From Empedobacter sedimenti (GTDB lineage: Bacteria; Bacteroidota; Bacteroidia; Flavobacteriales; Weeksellaceae), in the NCBI RefSeq assembly GCF_030005555.1, contig NZ_JASCQG010000002.1, positions 248,001-312,000 on the forward strand: 64,000 nt of DNA. Direction: 5' to 3'. The position numbers and the translations under genes are program-made. The notes below the pieces were generated by a model, which saw nothing but the letters and a program-made list of their open reading frames with translations, was not told the origin of the DNA and did not search any database. Positions 1 to 9,326 of the stretch are shown here, one piece after another (the first letter of the stretch is position 1; every line of letters begins with the position of its first letter).

Positions 1-51
1 AAACTCTTGCATTAAATGATAACCAGCTGATTTCTCGGTTGATATATTTTT

Positions 52-537
52 TCATTTGATTTCTTTTGGTAAAATAATTTTTACTGTTTCTCCTTTTTTT
101 ATCTCTTTCCAATGATCAGATTTGAATTGAATCCAAATAAAACCAGATGTTGGAAGATTGTAGATCAATTCGTTTCCAAATTCATTTGCAACTTCAGTAA
201 AAGCAGGATTGTGTCCAAAAATAAGAACATTTTGTAATTGATTATCTAATTTTTGAATCCAATTATCTAATAAAAAATGCGAAAAGGTATAAAGCTCATC
301 TACAATTTCTATTTCATGATTTGGAAAAGCAATTTTCTGAACAATATGTGAAGTTTCTTTTGCTCTTGTTGCCTTACTTGTATAGATTTTGTCGCACTTA
401 ATATGTAAATTATTTTTCAGAAAATGTGCTACTTTTTCAGTTTTATGAATTCCATTTTCGGTAATTGAACGATATTGATCCGAAACATTTTCGTCCCAAC
501 GACTTTTTGCATGACGCATTAAAAATAGATTTTTCAT
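52..537 (-). CDS. SixA-like phosphohistidine phosphatase
   Basis: A 161-residue member of the histidine phosphatase (phosphoglycerate mutase-like) superfamily, close to SixA, which removes phosphate from phosphohistidine. The catalytic RHAKS motif lies at residues 8-12 with His9 as the nucleophile. The TRAKET segment near 57-62 supplies the second conserved Arg, and FGHNP at 108-111 supplies the second His. The length matches the SixA family and there is no signal peptide, so it is cytoplasmic. It stands alone with no clear operon partner. The family call is firm; the physiological substrate is unknown. Confidence 0.88.
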   Translation of the reverse strand: MKNLFLMRHAKSRWDENVSDQYRSITENGIHKTEKVAHFLKNNLHIKCDKIYTSKATRAKETSHIVQKIAFPNHEIEIVDELYTFSHFLLDNWIQKLDNQLQNVLIFGHNPAFTEVANEFGNELIYNLPTSGFIWIQFKSDHWKEIKKGETVKIILPKEIK

Positions 538-663
538 ACTAACTGAATTAAAAAGAAACAGTAGTTAAATTTAATCAAAATGAATTGATTTATTTAACTA
601 CTGATAAATTTTTATTGAAACGAAATAGGTAAATTCTCCTATTATAGATTAATCTAAATTGTA

Positions 664-1095
664 TTAAATTGACTTTTCGTAATTCGTAAAGTCATTTTTT
701 ACCCAATCTGGCAATTCCATCGATTTTTTATCAATCATATCATACATTACCTGTGTACTTTTTCCTGTACAATGGATAATATCTTCGCCTTCGTCTGATT
801 TGCTTGTTACAATGTATTCAAAATCAAAACTTTTTGTGCCAATTTTAGAAACACGAACACCGATGCGAGGCTCGTTTGCATTAGGACGTAATTCTTTTTG
901 ATAATCAGCCTCTATGTGCGCTATAACAAACATATGTCTTGTCCATTGCCATTTTTTGCTAGAAGCCATCATATAATAAGCGCGTCCGATCTGAAAATAT
1001 TCAAAATAAAAGACATTGTTTACATGTCCAATTGGATCAAAATCACTCCAACGAGGTTCCAAGGTTTTGAAGAATTTAAATTTATCTAAGCTCAT
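664..1095 (-). CDS. Acyl-CoA thioesterase, hotdog fold (YbgC/FadM type)
   Basis: A 143-residue single hotdog domain of the 4-hydroxybenzoyl-CoA thioesterase type. Near the N-terminus it has D-x-D-x-x-G-H-V-N-N (residues 18-27), which holds the catalytic Asp and the helix-start Gly-His-Val-Asn. The family hydrolyses acyl-CoA thioesters in the cytoplasm; the actual acyl chain cannot be read from sequence. It lies only 12 bases before the end of the AI-2E-family gene on the same strand, so the two are probably co-transcribed. Confidence 0.85.
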   Translation of the reverse strand: MSLDKFKFFKTLEPRWSDFDPIGHVNNVFYFEYFQIGRAYYMMASSKKWQWTRHMFVIAHIEADYQKELRPNANEPRIGVRVSKIGTKSFDFEYIVTSKSDEGEDIIHCTGKSTQVMYDMIDKKSMELPDWVKNDFTNYEKSI

Positions 1096-1107
1096 ATTTT
1101 ATAGTTT

Positions 1108-2154
1108 TTATATTGATGATTGATCCTCAGGATTTGGGTCAATAAATTCGTATTTATACAATTTTACTAACCAAAAGAAAACTGAAAATAAGATTGGTCC
1201 AAAAATAATTCCAATGAATCCGAATAAGTTAAGACCAACGATTACACCAAAAATAGTAATTAATGGATGAACATCAGCCATTTTTTTCTGTAAAACTAAA
1301 CGAATAATATTATCAGAAAGTCCGACAACTACAAAACAATAAATTAATAAACCAACAGCATGTCCAGTTTCGCCTTTTGCCAATAAAAATAGGCCTAAAG
1401 GAACGTAGATTAGTGCTGCTCCAACTACAGGTAACATAGCTGCAAATATGGTTAATATAAACCAAGTAAATGCATCGTCAACACCAAAAATAAGATAACC
1501 AATGTAGGCAATTATTGCTTGTATAAAAGCTGTTAAAGGCATACCCACTGCGTTTGATATGACAAGATCTTTTAGGTCTGTATTCATCTTTTTTAGATTA
1601 CTTGTTCTTAAAGGAATTGTTTTGTAGAACCAATTTTCTAATTTGTAATGATTCATCAACATAAAGTAAAGAATTAAAAAAGCAACACCTAATTGTACCG
1701 TCATATCCATTGAGGCGTTCAACGTTTTTTCAATTAATTTTCCACCAACTTGTGTTATTTTTTCGATGTTAGTCGCGCTAAAAATGTCAATATGAAACTT
1801 TGTTTGCAACATTTCTATAATTTTATTGACATCCGTTTTTATTTGTTCAGTATCGTTTAATAGAACCAAAACTTTGTTAGTCAACATTTGGATTAATAGA
1901 TAAAGAGGTCCTATAATTAGGATAGCACTACCAATCATAAGCCCGATGACGCTCCCTAGTTTGTTCCATTTTTTTGTTTTTACCATCCACTGCAAAGGGT
2001 TTAGTAACAAAACGTAAAGGCATATTGCACCAAGAAAGCCAGGGAAAAAACCTAATAGATTTTTAGTGATAAGTCCAAAAACAATCAAAATAATTGCAAT
2101 AAAAGCAAGTTGTAATAGGACATTATTGGAGATGTAATGTTTATGATTATTCAT
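1108..2154 (-). CDS. AI-2E family transporter
   Basis: A 348-residue polytopic inner-membrane protein of the AI-2E transporter family (PF01594, YdiK/PerM/TqsA-like). Two hydrophobic hairpins lie in the first 90 residues, then a soluble stretch of about 60 residues, then a cluster of membrane segments to the end, including the family's GLNLFGFIGIIFGP motif near 305-320. Members export autoinducer-2 or act as Na+/H+ antiporters, so the substrate here is open. It is upstream of the thioesterase gene on the same strand. Confidence 0.85.
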   Translation of the reverse strand: MNNHKHYISNNVLLQLAFIAIILIVFGLITKNLLGFFPGFLGAICLYVLLLNPLQWMVKTKKWNKLGSVIGLMIGSAILIIGPLYLLIQMLTNKVLVLLNDTEQIKTDVNKIIEMLQTKFHIDIFSATNIEKITQVGGKLIEKTLNASMDMTVQLGVAFLILYFMLMNHYKLENWFYKTIPLRTSNLKKMNTDLKDLVISNAVGMPLTAFIQAIIAYIGYLIFGVDDAFTWFILTIFAAMLPVVGAALIYVPLGLFLLAKGETGHAVGLLIYCFVVVGLSDNIIRLVLQKKMADVHPLITIFGVIVGLNLFGFIGIIFGPILFSVFFWLVKLYKYEFIDPNPEDQSSI

Positions 2155-2312
2155 ATTGTTTATTTAGGTTTATTAATAACGTATATTGATTGTTATGTTT
2201 GTATCAAAATCAATGCTAAAAATCGTGAATTTTATGATTTTATTTAAACTTTTTGCAAAATATTTTTTAATCAACTTTCTTTATTACTTTTAATGTTGTT
2301 AAAATTTTACAC

Positions 2313-3332
2313 ATGAGAAAAGTAATTGGCTTAGCTTTCATTTTTTTAGCAATGTTAGCGAATGCTCAGAAATCGAATGAAAAGGTTGTTTTGGTGATAC
2401 ACGGAGGAGCTGGAACAATCTTAAAAGAAAATATGTCTCCAGAAAAAGAGAAAGCGTATCGTTTAGTGCTACAAGAAGCATTGCAAAATGGTTATAAAGT
2501 CATCAAAAATGGAGGAGAAAGTGAAGATGCAGTTATAGAAGCAATTAAAGTAATGGAGAACTCGCCTTTGTTTAATGCAGGTAAAGGCGCTGTTTTTACA
2601 CATGAAGGAAAAAATGAAATGGATGCTTCGATCATGAAAGGTAAAACAATGCAAGCCGGTGCTGTAGCTGGTGTAACAACAATCAAAAATCCTATTTTGG
2701 CAGCTAAAGCTGTGATGAATAATTCTGCTCATGTAATGATGGCTGGCAAAGGAGCAGAAGAATTTGCCATAAAACAAGGTTTAGAAATTGTAGATCCTAG
2801 TTATTTTAGAACAGAAGATCGTTGGAATTCTTTGCAAAAAGTGCTTGAAAAAGACAAAGAAAAAATGGAATTAGACCACGATACAAAGACGCAAGCCTAT
2901 GTACCTTTCAATTTTGTTGATGAAAAATTTGGAACAGTTGGTGCAGTAGCTTTAGATGCAAAAGGTAATATCACAGCAGGAACATCAACTGGTGGAATGA
3001 CCAATAAACGATATGGTAGAATAGGAGATTCACCAATTATTGGTGCGGGAACTTACGCGAACAACGAAGTTGGAGTTTCTTGCACAGGTTGGGGCGAATA
3101 TTTTATTAAGGCAATTGCGGCTTATGATGTTGCAGCATTAATGAAATATAAACAAGTTTCTTCTCAAGAAGCTGGGAAAGAAGTCATCAAAAAGATAGGC
3201 GAAATGGGCGGAGACGGCGGAATGATTGTCTTAGATAAAAATGGTCAAGCAAGTTTCCCTTTTAATACGGCTGGAATGTATCGCGGAAGTATTACACAAT
3301 CTGGTAAGATATTTATCGAAATTTATCAATAA
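2313..3332 (+). CDS. Isoaspartyl peptidase/L-asparaginase
   Basis: A 339-residue Ntn-hydrolase of the plant-type asparaginase family (peptidase T2), which removes beta-aspartyl residues from isoaspartyl dipeptides and hydrolyses asparagine. An N-terminal signal peptide (about residues 1-18, ending ANA-Q) sends it to the periplasm. The proenzyme should self-cleave before Thr208 in FGTVGAV, the nucleophile of the mature beta subunit. The downstream GTSTGGMTNK and GDSPIIGAGTYA motifs form the substrate pocket. The HGGAGT motif is near the N-terminus. It is followed after 42 bases by another secreted protein on the same strand. Confidence 0.93.
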   Translation: MRKVIGLAFIFLAMLANAQKSNEKVVLVIHGGAGTILKENMSPEKEKAYRLVLQEALQNGYKVIKNGGESEDAVIEAIKVMENSPLFNAGKGAVFTHEGKNEMDASIMKGKTMQAGAVAGVTTIKNPILAAKAVMNNSAHVMMAGKGAEEFAIKQGLEIVDPSYFRTEDRWNSLQKVLEKDKEKMELDHDTKTQAYVPFNFVDEKFGTVGAVALDAKGNITAGTSTGGMTNKRYGRIGDSPIIGAGTYANNEVGVSCTGWGEYFIKAIAAYDVAALMKYKQVSSQEAGKEVIKKIGEMGGDGGMIVLDKNGQASFPFNTAGMYRGSITQSGKIFIEIYQ

Positions 3333-3374
3333 ATTTGAAATCTTTATAATTTTAAAAAAATAGAAAATAATATC

Positions 3375-4157
3375 ATGATAAAACAAGTTTTACTTACTGC
3401 AACTATTACTTTATCAACTTTAGTGTCTGCTCAGGTAACTTCTATGATCAACGATAAAAATGTTGATCAAAGCACAAAAGTTTACGGAATGGCACCTTTA
3501 ACAGATACAAATAAAACCTACGATAAATATAATTTTATATTAGAAAATCCATCTGCAATTCAGCAAGCCAAGCCATTATTAGAGTATGGTTATCAGGTAA
3601 CGAATGTACAAGCGCAAGACAACGGATTGATGATTTACATAGTAAAAGATAAAAAAATTGTAGATCAATGGTTGGTAAATCCAGCATTTTACAATGTTTT
3701 TCATGATGGAGCAGCGTTTTCGTATAATGCAGATCAGTTGTCTACACTTGCAGAAAAACATCCGTTAATTTATAAGGAGGAAATTAAATCGTTTAAATCT
3801 GAAAAAGAATATCAAAAGCAACGTCAAGCGTTATTTGCAGATCCTTACAATTTGATTATTACTGAGCCAGATTTTACTTATGAAGGTTATTTTGATGTGC
3901 AATTTCCTAAGAATGAGCAATTCAAAAGCCCAGAAGCTATCGATGCATATTTACGTCCGATGATTGAGAAAGTAACAAAGAAAAAATTTGATATTAGTTA
4001 TGTTTTGTCTGAGAAAAATATAATGGATCGTTCTCAATTTACAATGTCTATTGCAGGAGAAGAAAATATTTTAAAGAAACTAAAATTAGATAATTTACAA
4101 AAAGGTGATTGGAAATCATTGAATTACGAAGCAATTTTGATCAAAAAAAATAATTAA
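3375..4157 (+). CDS. Secreted protein of unknown function
   Basis: A 260-residue protein with a clear signal peptide (residues 1-19, ending VSAQ). I do not recognise a family. The mature part has no internal membrane segment and no obvious catalytic motif. It lies 42 bases after the isoaspartyl peptidase on the same strand and is closed by a strong terminator, so the two secreted proteins probably share a transcript. Confidence 0.7.
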   Translation: MIKQVLLTATITLSTLVSAQVTSMINDKNVDQSTKVYGMAPLTDTNKTYDKYNFILENPSAIQQAKPLLEYGYQVTNVQAQDNGLMIYIVKDKKIVDQWLVNPAFYNVFHDGAAFSYNADQLSTLAEKHPLIYKEEIKSFKSEKEYQKQRQALFADPYNLIITEPDFTYEGYFDVQFPKNEQFKSPEAIDAYLRPMIEKVTKKKFDISYVLSEKNIMDRSQFTMSIAGEENILKKLKLDNLQKGDWKSLNYEAILIKKNN

Positions 4158-4166
4158 AATTAAAAG

Positions 4167-4198
4167 AAGGTTCTCAGAAAATGAAGAACCTTTTTTTT
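4167..4198 (+). terminator. Rho-independent terminator
   Basis: Inverted repeat AAGGTTCT / AGAACCTT with a 10-base loop, followed by a run of Ts. It ends the isoaspartyl peptidase/secreted protein unit. Confidence 0.85.
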
Positions 4199-4239
4199 AT
4201 CCCAAAAGAATTGTAATTTCAATCTTTTAACTACAAAAA

Positions 4240-4809
4240 ATGAACACTAACTTTTATAAAATACTACAACATTCTAAAGAGAATCAATCCATCATTGCAA
4301 TTTATAACGATGTTGGAAGCAATAATTTTTGGGCAGGTTATATTCTTGATTTCAATGACGAATTTTTTACAATGCAACATATTTCAAAATTTGGACATAA
4401 AGATGGAATCTTAATTGAACCATTTTTTACGATAAACCGAATTGATGTTGATGATTATTGTAAGTGTCTTAATTACTTGAAAGAGCATCAAGAAGAACTA
4501 AATAAAGAAAATACAATTTCTTTTACTACAACAGCTGAGGAAAATTGGATGAATCAATTTTTGAAGCAGATTGCTGATCAAACAGAATATGTTTCGAGAT
4601 TACAGCTCAATAATGATAGCCGTTTTTCAGGTTTTATACGTAATTTAACAGAAGAAGATTTTGAGTTAAAATGTGTTGGAGCAGAAGGTACGGATGAAGG
4701 ATCATTATACTTTAAGATTGATGATGTTTCTTCAATTAGAGTAAATGATTTGGAAGCTCGTCGCAGATTGATTTTATATAATTACAGACGTTCTATTATG
4801 AGGGGCTAA
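4240..4809 (+). CDS. Hypothetical protein
   Basis: A 189-residue soluble protein with no signal peptide or membrane segment. It seems to hold two beta-rich halves (about 1-90 and 105-175), each with a strand pattern like FWAGYI / RFSGFIR, which hints at a duplicated small-barrel fold. I do not recognise a family. It is the last host gene before the prophage; its stop is about 100 bases from the phage repressor. Confidence 0.6.
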   Translation: MNTNFYKILQHSKENQSIIAIYNDVGSNNFWAGYILDFNDEFFTMQHISKFGHKDGILIEPFFTINRIDVDDYCKCLNYLKEHQEELNKENTISFTTTAEENWMNQFLKQIADQTEYVSRLQLNNDSRFSGFIRNLTEEDFELKCVGAEGTDEGSLYFKIDDVSSIRVNDLEARRRLILYNYRRSIMRG

Positions 4810-4916
4810 ATGAAAAGTATACCTAAAATAAAGGCTTTAATTAAAAATAAATTGAATTTTGCGTGATTTGGTTTGAATTGAAATTAACAAAAATTAAACC
4901 TGTGAAGTTTATAAGT

Positions 4917-5789
4917 TTAATTTTTGCGCTTCTTTGGCTGTTCCAATTCAATTAAACGAGCTTCTAAATCATTCATACGATCATAAATGGTCGCTGGGTC
5001 TGGAATATTGAACGATAAATAAAGTTTAACTTCCCAGACCTCTTTTATTTCTTTAGGCGTGAAAGTCTTAGTTCCATAAATTCTGTTATCAGATTTCAAA
5101 AGGACATTTCCGTATTTGTCAATACGATTCAATGCTCTTTTTACTAAAATACCTTCATATTCAAACGATTGTATAACAAAAATGTAAACTCTACCATCTT
5201 TTATATCCTCGTTCCAATTTTCTTTCCACTCGCCTACAACATAAGATTGATTCTGTATTGTTGGCTCCATTGAGTCTCCTGCAACTTGAAACATACGAAA
5301 TGTACCATTACTTATATTAGGTAAATTATAAGTAGGTAAAGTCTTTATAAATGCAGCGTCCCCGTAACCTCCAAGATAACCAGCAGCTGCTTTATTGGGT
5401 ACTAAAACAACATTGTCCTTTCCTTGTTTATCTACAGTTACAACTTTTGGAGCATGAAAGTAGTTTTTTTTTGGTTCTTTTGAAAGAGTAACATTTTTTG
5501 CACTTTTCGTTTCTTCTGAAAATGTTACACTATTTGTTACACTATTGTTATGTAACAAATTTTGCACATTTCGTTTTAAAAAGTTTTTATCTCCAGTTAA
5601 TAAAAATTCTCCTGAAACTAATACGCATTTTGCGTAAAGCAAATCTATATCAAACGTATTTCTACTATACCAAGAAGACAAAGTTTGTGGCTTAATTCCT
5701 AAGAATTTAGCAAACTCAGTATCTGTACTAAAGCTATACAGTTCTTTTATAGTGTTTAAAATGAATCGTTTATCAATATCTTTACTCAT
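4917..5789 (-). CDS. Phage repressor, HTH plus S24 peptidase
   Basis: A 290-residue CI/LexA-like repressor. The N-terminal 70 residues form a helix-turn-helix domain of the CI type (TEFAKFLGIKPQTLSSW near 24-40). A linker of about 60 residues follows, then an S24 domain. The Ser/Lys dyad is Ser173 (AGDSMEPT) and Lys217 (LVKRAL). The likely self-cleavage bond is Ala136-Gly137 before YLGGYGD. It should keep the prophage silent and be inactivated by RecA-stimulated self-cleavage after DNA damage (family knowledge). It is divergent from the early operon, and a palindrome overlaps its own start codon, which suggests autoregulation. Confidence 0.92.
   Translation of the reverse strand: MSKDIDKRFILNTIKELYSFSTDTEFAKFLGIKPQTLSSWYSRNTFDIDLLYAKCVLVSGEFLLTGDKNFLKRNVQNLLHNNSVTNSVTFSEETKSAKNVTLSKEPKKNYFHAPKVVTVDKQGKDNVVLVPNKAAAGYLGGYGDAAFIKTLPTYNLPNISNGTFRMFQVAGDSMEPTIQNQSYVVGEWKENWNEDIKDGRVYIFVIQSFEYEGILVKRALNRIDKYGNVLLKSDNRIYGTKTFTPKEIKEVWEVKLYLSFNIPDPATIYDRMNDLEARLIELEQPKKRKN
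5622..5636. promoter_or_regulatory. Operator-like palindrome inside the repressor gene
   Basis: The 15-base palindrome TACGCA-TTT-TGCGTA is identical to the copy over the early promoter at 5824-5838. It lies within the repressor coding sequence, where an auxiliary operator could allow looping. Repressor binding is inferred. Confidence 0.55.
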
Positions 5790-5844
5790 TTTGCGTAAAT
5801 ATTTACTCGTTTTGTTGTTTTATTACGCATTTTGCGTATATTTG
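5781..5844. promoter_or_regulatory. Repressor operators and divergent early promoter
   Basis: Two related palindromes flank an AT-rich spacer. The first (5781-5799, TTTACTCA-TTT-TGCGTAAA, one mismatch) covers the repressor start codon. The second (5824-5838, TACGCA-TTT-TGCGTA, perfect) overlaps a Bacteroidetes -7 box, TATATTTG at 5837-5844, that reads into the early operon. A TTTG at 5811-5814 could serve as its -33 box (22-base spacing). A half site, TTTACTCG, lies between. On the other strand CAAAAGTA (5861-5868) is a candidate -7 box for the repressor. The arrangement explains repression of both directions by one protein. Confidence 0.7.
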
Positions 5845-5884
5845 TCCTGTTAGAACATCACAAAAGTAAGCAAAATAATTAAAT

Positions 5885-6073
5885 ATGAGCAGTATAATAA
5901 AAAATGCACGAAGTAATAAGATTTGGTATCAATTACATAAGGCGACAGGATTTAGTTCTTCTTACTGCAAAAAAGTAGTAACTGGAGATCGAGAAAAAAA
6001 ATCAAAAGGAGCAAAAATGATTCTTAAAAAATTTAATGAAATAGCAGAAATACTTGAACCATGCAACAATTAA
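5885..6073 (+). CDS. Small HTH-like early protein
   Basis: A 62-residue basic protein, the first gene after the early promoter. The part around IWYQLHKATGFSSSYCKKVVTGDREKKS reads like a small helix-turn-helix that recognises DNA, so it could be the Ner/Cro-like second regulator that Mu phages carry here. Position and size support this; the sequence alone does not prove it. Confidence 0.6.
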   Translation: MSSIIKNARSNKIWYQLHKATGFSSSYCKKVVTGDREKKSKGAKMILKKFNEIAEILEPCNN

Positions 6074-6138
6074 ATATAGAATTAGTATTAAAAGATTTCT
6101 TCAAAGAATTAGTAAAGGAAATTAACAACGAAAAATAA
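6061..6138 (+). CDS. Possible 25-residue early peptide
   Basis: A short frame overlapping the end of the preceding gene by 13 bases, with an amphipathic helix-like sequence starting MQQLNIELVLKDFF. It stops 4 bases before the T-arm-like hairpin. Short overlaps of this kind are common in this operon, but the peptide is too small to be certain. Confidence 0.3.
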   Translation: MQQLNIELVLKDFFKELVKEINNEK

Positions 6139-6141
6139 TCA

Positions 6142-6185
6142 TCCTGATTGGCAAACTCCAAGGTTCGAGTCCTTGGCAGGAACAA
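6142..6185 (+). promoter_or_regulatory. tRNA T-arm-like hairpin, copy 1
   Basis: A structured leader in front of the transposase gene. TCCTG (6142-6146) can pair with CAGGA (6177-6181). Inside, CCAAGG / CCTTGG closes a loop TTCGAGT that is canonical for a tRNA T-loop. It looks like a T-arm plus part of an acceptor stem, without D and anticodon arms. The last stem base is 27 nt before the A of the MuA start codon. A second copy lies at 10750. Confidence 0.65.
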
Positions 6186-6207
6186 AGTTTAAATCAAACT
6201 TATAGAA

Positions 6208-8385
6208 ATGAATTTACTGAATAACGACATAATCATACGCAAATATAAAGACGAGGAGAGCCTTTGGGTTTCTCAACGTTTTGTAATGCAAGTTTGTCAA
6301 ATATCAGAAGGACATTTTAGAAGAAATAGAACTTTATTTAAAGATTCAATTGCTAAAGGTTACAAATACGGTGATTTTTTACCTGACACAGGCAAAGCGT
6401 GGCGTTGGGCAAAAGTAAAAGGTCAATTTTATTATGATTATGATAGAATTGCAGATCGTAAACCTACACACTATAGAAGTAAATTAGGCACAAAGCATGA
6501 GCTTTTACAAGCGTATGAAGCTCTGCTAAGTGCTAATAAAAGTAATAAACAAGATTTAGTTACGAATAGTATTATAGGACAAGTAGCATTATCAGTTAAT
6601 AATAATGATGTTCTTTACTATATGTACGATTCTCCTGTAACGTTCACACGTAAACAGGCAGAACAAATGGCTACAGCTAAGGCTTGGTGTATTTGGATGA
6701 CTAAACAAATGGAAAATGATAATTTCAAATTACTTGGCATAACGAAAAAACAAGATTTCTTTACTATTTGTACAGAGATTTTATCGCCTTTAAATCTTGA
6801 AGGTTTCAAAATTAGTTCAGCAGAATACTTACGTAATACTGTTTTGTACAAATTTCCTAAAGAGAATATTTTAGAACAATTAAACTTCTTTATTTCGGAT
6901 AAATACGGAAATCAAAATGCTTTAGTAGTTGGTAAATATCCAATATTTAGCGAAGAAACAGGCGAAATATTCCAGTTTGACATCCATCAAGCAATCATGT
7001 TTAATTTATACATGAATCCTGGTTCTGCATCAAAAGAATATTTACACTCTCTTTGGGAGGATAAATATTGCAATGACATTGTAGAATTTGGAATGCAACC
7101 TGTTGCTTATCGTACATTTTGCCACCACTTATCGCGCTTTAATAACGAAATAAAAACAGCAAGAGAACGACACGGTGTAGAACATTATAAAAAGAATGTT
7201 CAAACCTATGTAACTGCTGAAAAGCTGAAATATTCACACTCTTTATTTTGTGCCGATGGTTCAGGAACTATTAACTACTCTTATGTAGATAAAAAAGGAA
7301 AACAAAACACGATGAAATTATACGTCATCTTAATTACAGATGTTGCAAGTAAAAAAATTGTGGGTTGGGCTCCATCTATAAAAGGTTCACACAAAGAAAC
7401 GCCACAAATGACAATTGAAGCTGTGAAAATGGCGATTGAAAATACAGGGCAACAAACGATGTTTGAATTCATTTCGGATAATCACGGAGCATTTACATCT
7501 GCTGAAAGTAAAAGTTTCTTGAATATGGTATTTAACCGAGTTAGAACCATAGAAGCTGGTAACTCACAAGCTAATCCAGCAGAAACGCAGTTTAGATTGT
7601 TTAAACGTAGTTTAAAAGACATACAATCTTTTATTTCTACTTCTTGGAATGCAGGAATTGAAGGTCAAGCCAATGCAGATTATATCAAAATTGATGATTT
7701 ACCAAGCTATGAGGATGCTTGTATTATGATGCATAACCTTATAAAACGTTGGAATGAAACAAAATTACGAGATCAGGTGACACCAAATGAAAGATATGCG
7801 CACAGCATTCACCCAAATTGTCAACCTATTAGCGATACAGTATTAAGATACTTATTTGCAAATCGTACTGAAGTTGATTTGCGTTACATGAGAGGATTTG
7901 TAAATGTTTACAAAACAAAAGGCTACAACGAATCTAAAGTGTATCAGTTCGAAATTCCAAATTATGGTGCTGATGGTACTGAGCAAATAGCAAAAGCATT
8001 AGGTTATACAAATAATGCAAAAGTAAAAGTGATTTGGGACGAAAATGAAGCCGATTTATACACGTTGGATGGTAAATACATTATGACTTGTTTACCAGCG
8101 ATGAAATCAGTTCAATCTCATGCAGAATTAACAGATGAATTTGCAAATGGTTTAGATCATCAATTAGGACGAAAAAAATCACAAACAAAAGCAATAGATG
8201 AGTTTGAAATGGCTTTAAATGATGCTTTTCAAGAGTTAGGCTATAGCCAATCAATGGCATTTGGTGGAAATAAAGAAAGTTACAACGGCTCTCAAATCGA
8301 AACAGAAACGAAAAAAATCAATAATAAACAAACTAAAACCAAACAGCGAGTTGACCGCGACTTCAACGAAAGCGAATGGTCTTAG
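6208..8385 (+). CDS. MuA-like DDE transposase
   Basis: A 725-residue transposase that should cut the prophage ends and join them to target DNA, both for integration and for replicative lytic growth. The RNase H-like catalytic triad is visible: Asp350 (CADGSG), Asp424 (ISDNHGAF) and Glu459 (NPAETQFR), giving the exact DD35E spacing of MuA. The N-terminal part has a wHTH-like region that should bind the phage ends. The C-terminal 90 residues are rich in Lys and Gln, where MuA contacts MuB and ClpX. It is followed by MuB with a 10-base overlap. Confidence 0.95.
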   Translation: MNLLNNDIIIRKYKDEESLWVSQRFVMQVCQISEGHFRRNRTLFKDSIAKGYKYGDFLPDTGKAWRWAKVKGQFYYDYDRIADRKPTHYRSKLGTKHELLQAYEALLSANKSNKQDLVTNSIIGQVALSVNNNDVLYYMYDSPVTFTRKQAEQMATAKAWCIWMTKQMENDNFKLLGITKKQDFFTICTEILSPLNLEGFKISSAEYLRNTVLYKFPKENILEQLNFFISDKYGNQNALVVGKYPIFSEETGEIFQFDIHQAIMFNLYMNPGSASKEYLHSLWEDKYCNDIVEFGMQPVAYRTFCHHLSRFNNEIKTARERHGVEHYKKNVQTYVTAEKLKYSHSLFCADGSGTINYSYVDKKGKQNTMKLYVILITDVASKKIVGWAPSIKGSHKETPQMTIEAVKMAIENTGQQTMFEFISDNHGAFTSAESKSFLNMVFNRVRTIEAGNSQANPAETQFRLFKRSLKDIQSFISTSWNAGIEGQANADYIKIDDLPSYEDACIMMHNLIKRWNETKLRDQVTPNERYAHSIHPNCQPISDTVLRYLFANRTEVDLRYMRGFVNVYKTKGYNESKVYQFEIPNYGADGTEQIAKALGYTNNAKVKVIWDENEADLYTLDGKYIMTCLPAMKSVQSHAELTDEFANGLDHQLGRKKSQTKAIDEFEMALNDAFQELGYSQSMAFGGNKESYNGSQIETETKKINNKQTKTKQRVDRDFNESEWS

Positions 8386-9326
8386 TTAAATCTTTAATAA
8401 GTATGACAAATTTAACACAAATTCAGAGAACAACCGACATTCCACAAGCAATGCAACGCTTTTTGGACGAAAGAGGTGTAAAACAGCCTGAAATCGTAAA
8501 ATTATCAGGTGTAAACAAAGCCACAGTTAATTTAATTTCTCGTGGTATTGAATTCAACGGAAATACTCGTATTTCTGATAAATACTATAAACAAATTGCG
8601 AATGCAATTGGGTTGAAGTTAGAAAAAGCCTATTGGCAACACTTTAATACGTTCAATTTTAAACAAGCAATTTTAACGTTTGAAAACGCTCGTAAAAACA
8701 AAGAACGTCGAGGTATTGATGGTAATACAGGTCTTGGAAAAACGTACGCTGCAACTGCTTTCAAAAAGAAATATCCAGCAATTGTAACCTTAGTAAAATG
8801 TGATGAAATTGCTAATACAAAAGAGTTTGTTATCTCAATTGCAGAACAATTAGAAGTACCAACTTTCGGAACAAAACACAAAATTTTGAAAGCAGTTGTT
8901 GAGAAATTAAAGTCGAAAGATGAAGCGTTTTTGATGATTGATGAGTTTGAGAACTCTAAAAAAGGAATTATCCCTGTAATCAAGTATTTGGCAGATGAAT
9001 TAGAAGGTGTTGTTCCAATCGTAGTGTTGGGTATTGATGTTGAAAAAATGCTTTCTAATGCAGCTAAAAAAGAGAAACAAGGTTTCATACAGGTTAATCG
9101 TCGTTGGTCTTTCGGTTGGACATTTTTTAACCAAGATATTACAGAGGACATCGAAAATATTTGCGAATTAGTAGGTATAGAACGCAAAACAGTTGTGAAC
9201 TGGTTAAAAGCTCGTGTTCGTGATTTTGGTTCATTAGAAAATATCATAACTGCTGTATTAATCGAGCACGAAAAAAGCGAGGAACCAATTACAACGGAAA
9301 TGTTAAACGAATTATTTGCAAACTAA
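8376..9326 (+). CDS. MuB-like AAA ATPase, target DNA activator
   Basis: A 316-residue AAA+ ATPase of the MuB/TniB/IstB group, which binds target DNA, recruits the transposase and gives target immunity. Residues 15-75 form a Cro/CI-like helix-turn-helix (VKQPEIVKLSGVNKATVNLISRG), as in MuB. Walker A is GNTGLGKT at 116-123 and Walker B is AFLMIDEFE near 186-194. The start used here overlaps the transposase by 10 bases; an ATG at 8403 (MTNLTQ) is an equally possible start. Confidence 0.93.
   Translation: MVLVKSLISMTNLTQIQRTTDIPQAMQRFLDERGVKQPEIVKLSGVNKATVNLISRGIEFNGNTRISDKYYKQIANAIGLKLEKAYWQHFNTFNFKQAILTFENARKNKERRGIDGNTGLGKTYAATAFKKKYPAIVTLVKCDEIANTKEFVISIAEQLEVPTFGTKHKILKAVVEKLKSKDEAFLMIDEFENSKKGIIPVIKYLADELEGVVPIVVLGIDVEKMLSNAAKKEKQGFIQVNRRWSFGWTFFNQDITEDIENICELVGIERKTVVNWLKARVRDFGSLENIITAVLIEHEKSEEPITTEMLNELFAN

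Noticed and set aside
6142-6185. A normal tRNA gene, because of the perfect T-loop
   Set aside because: There is no D-arm, anticodon arm or 7-bp acceptor stem upstream in either copy, and the upstream sequence is occupied by early reading frames.
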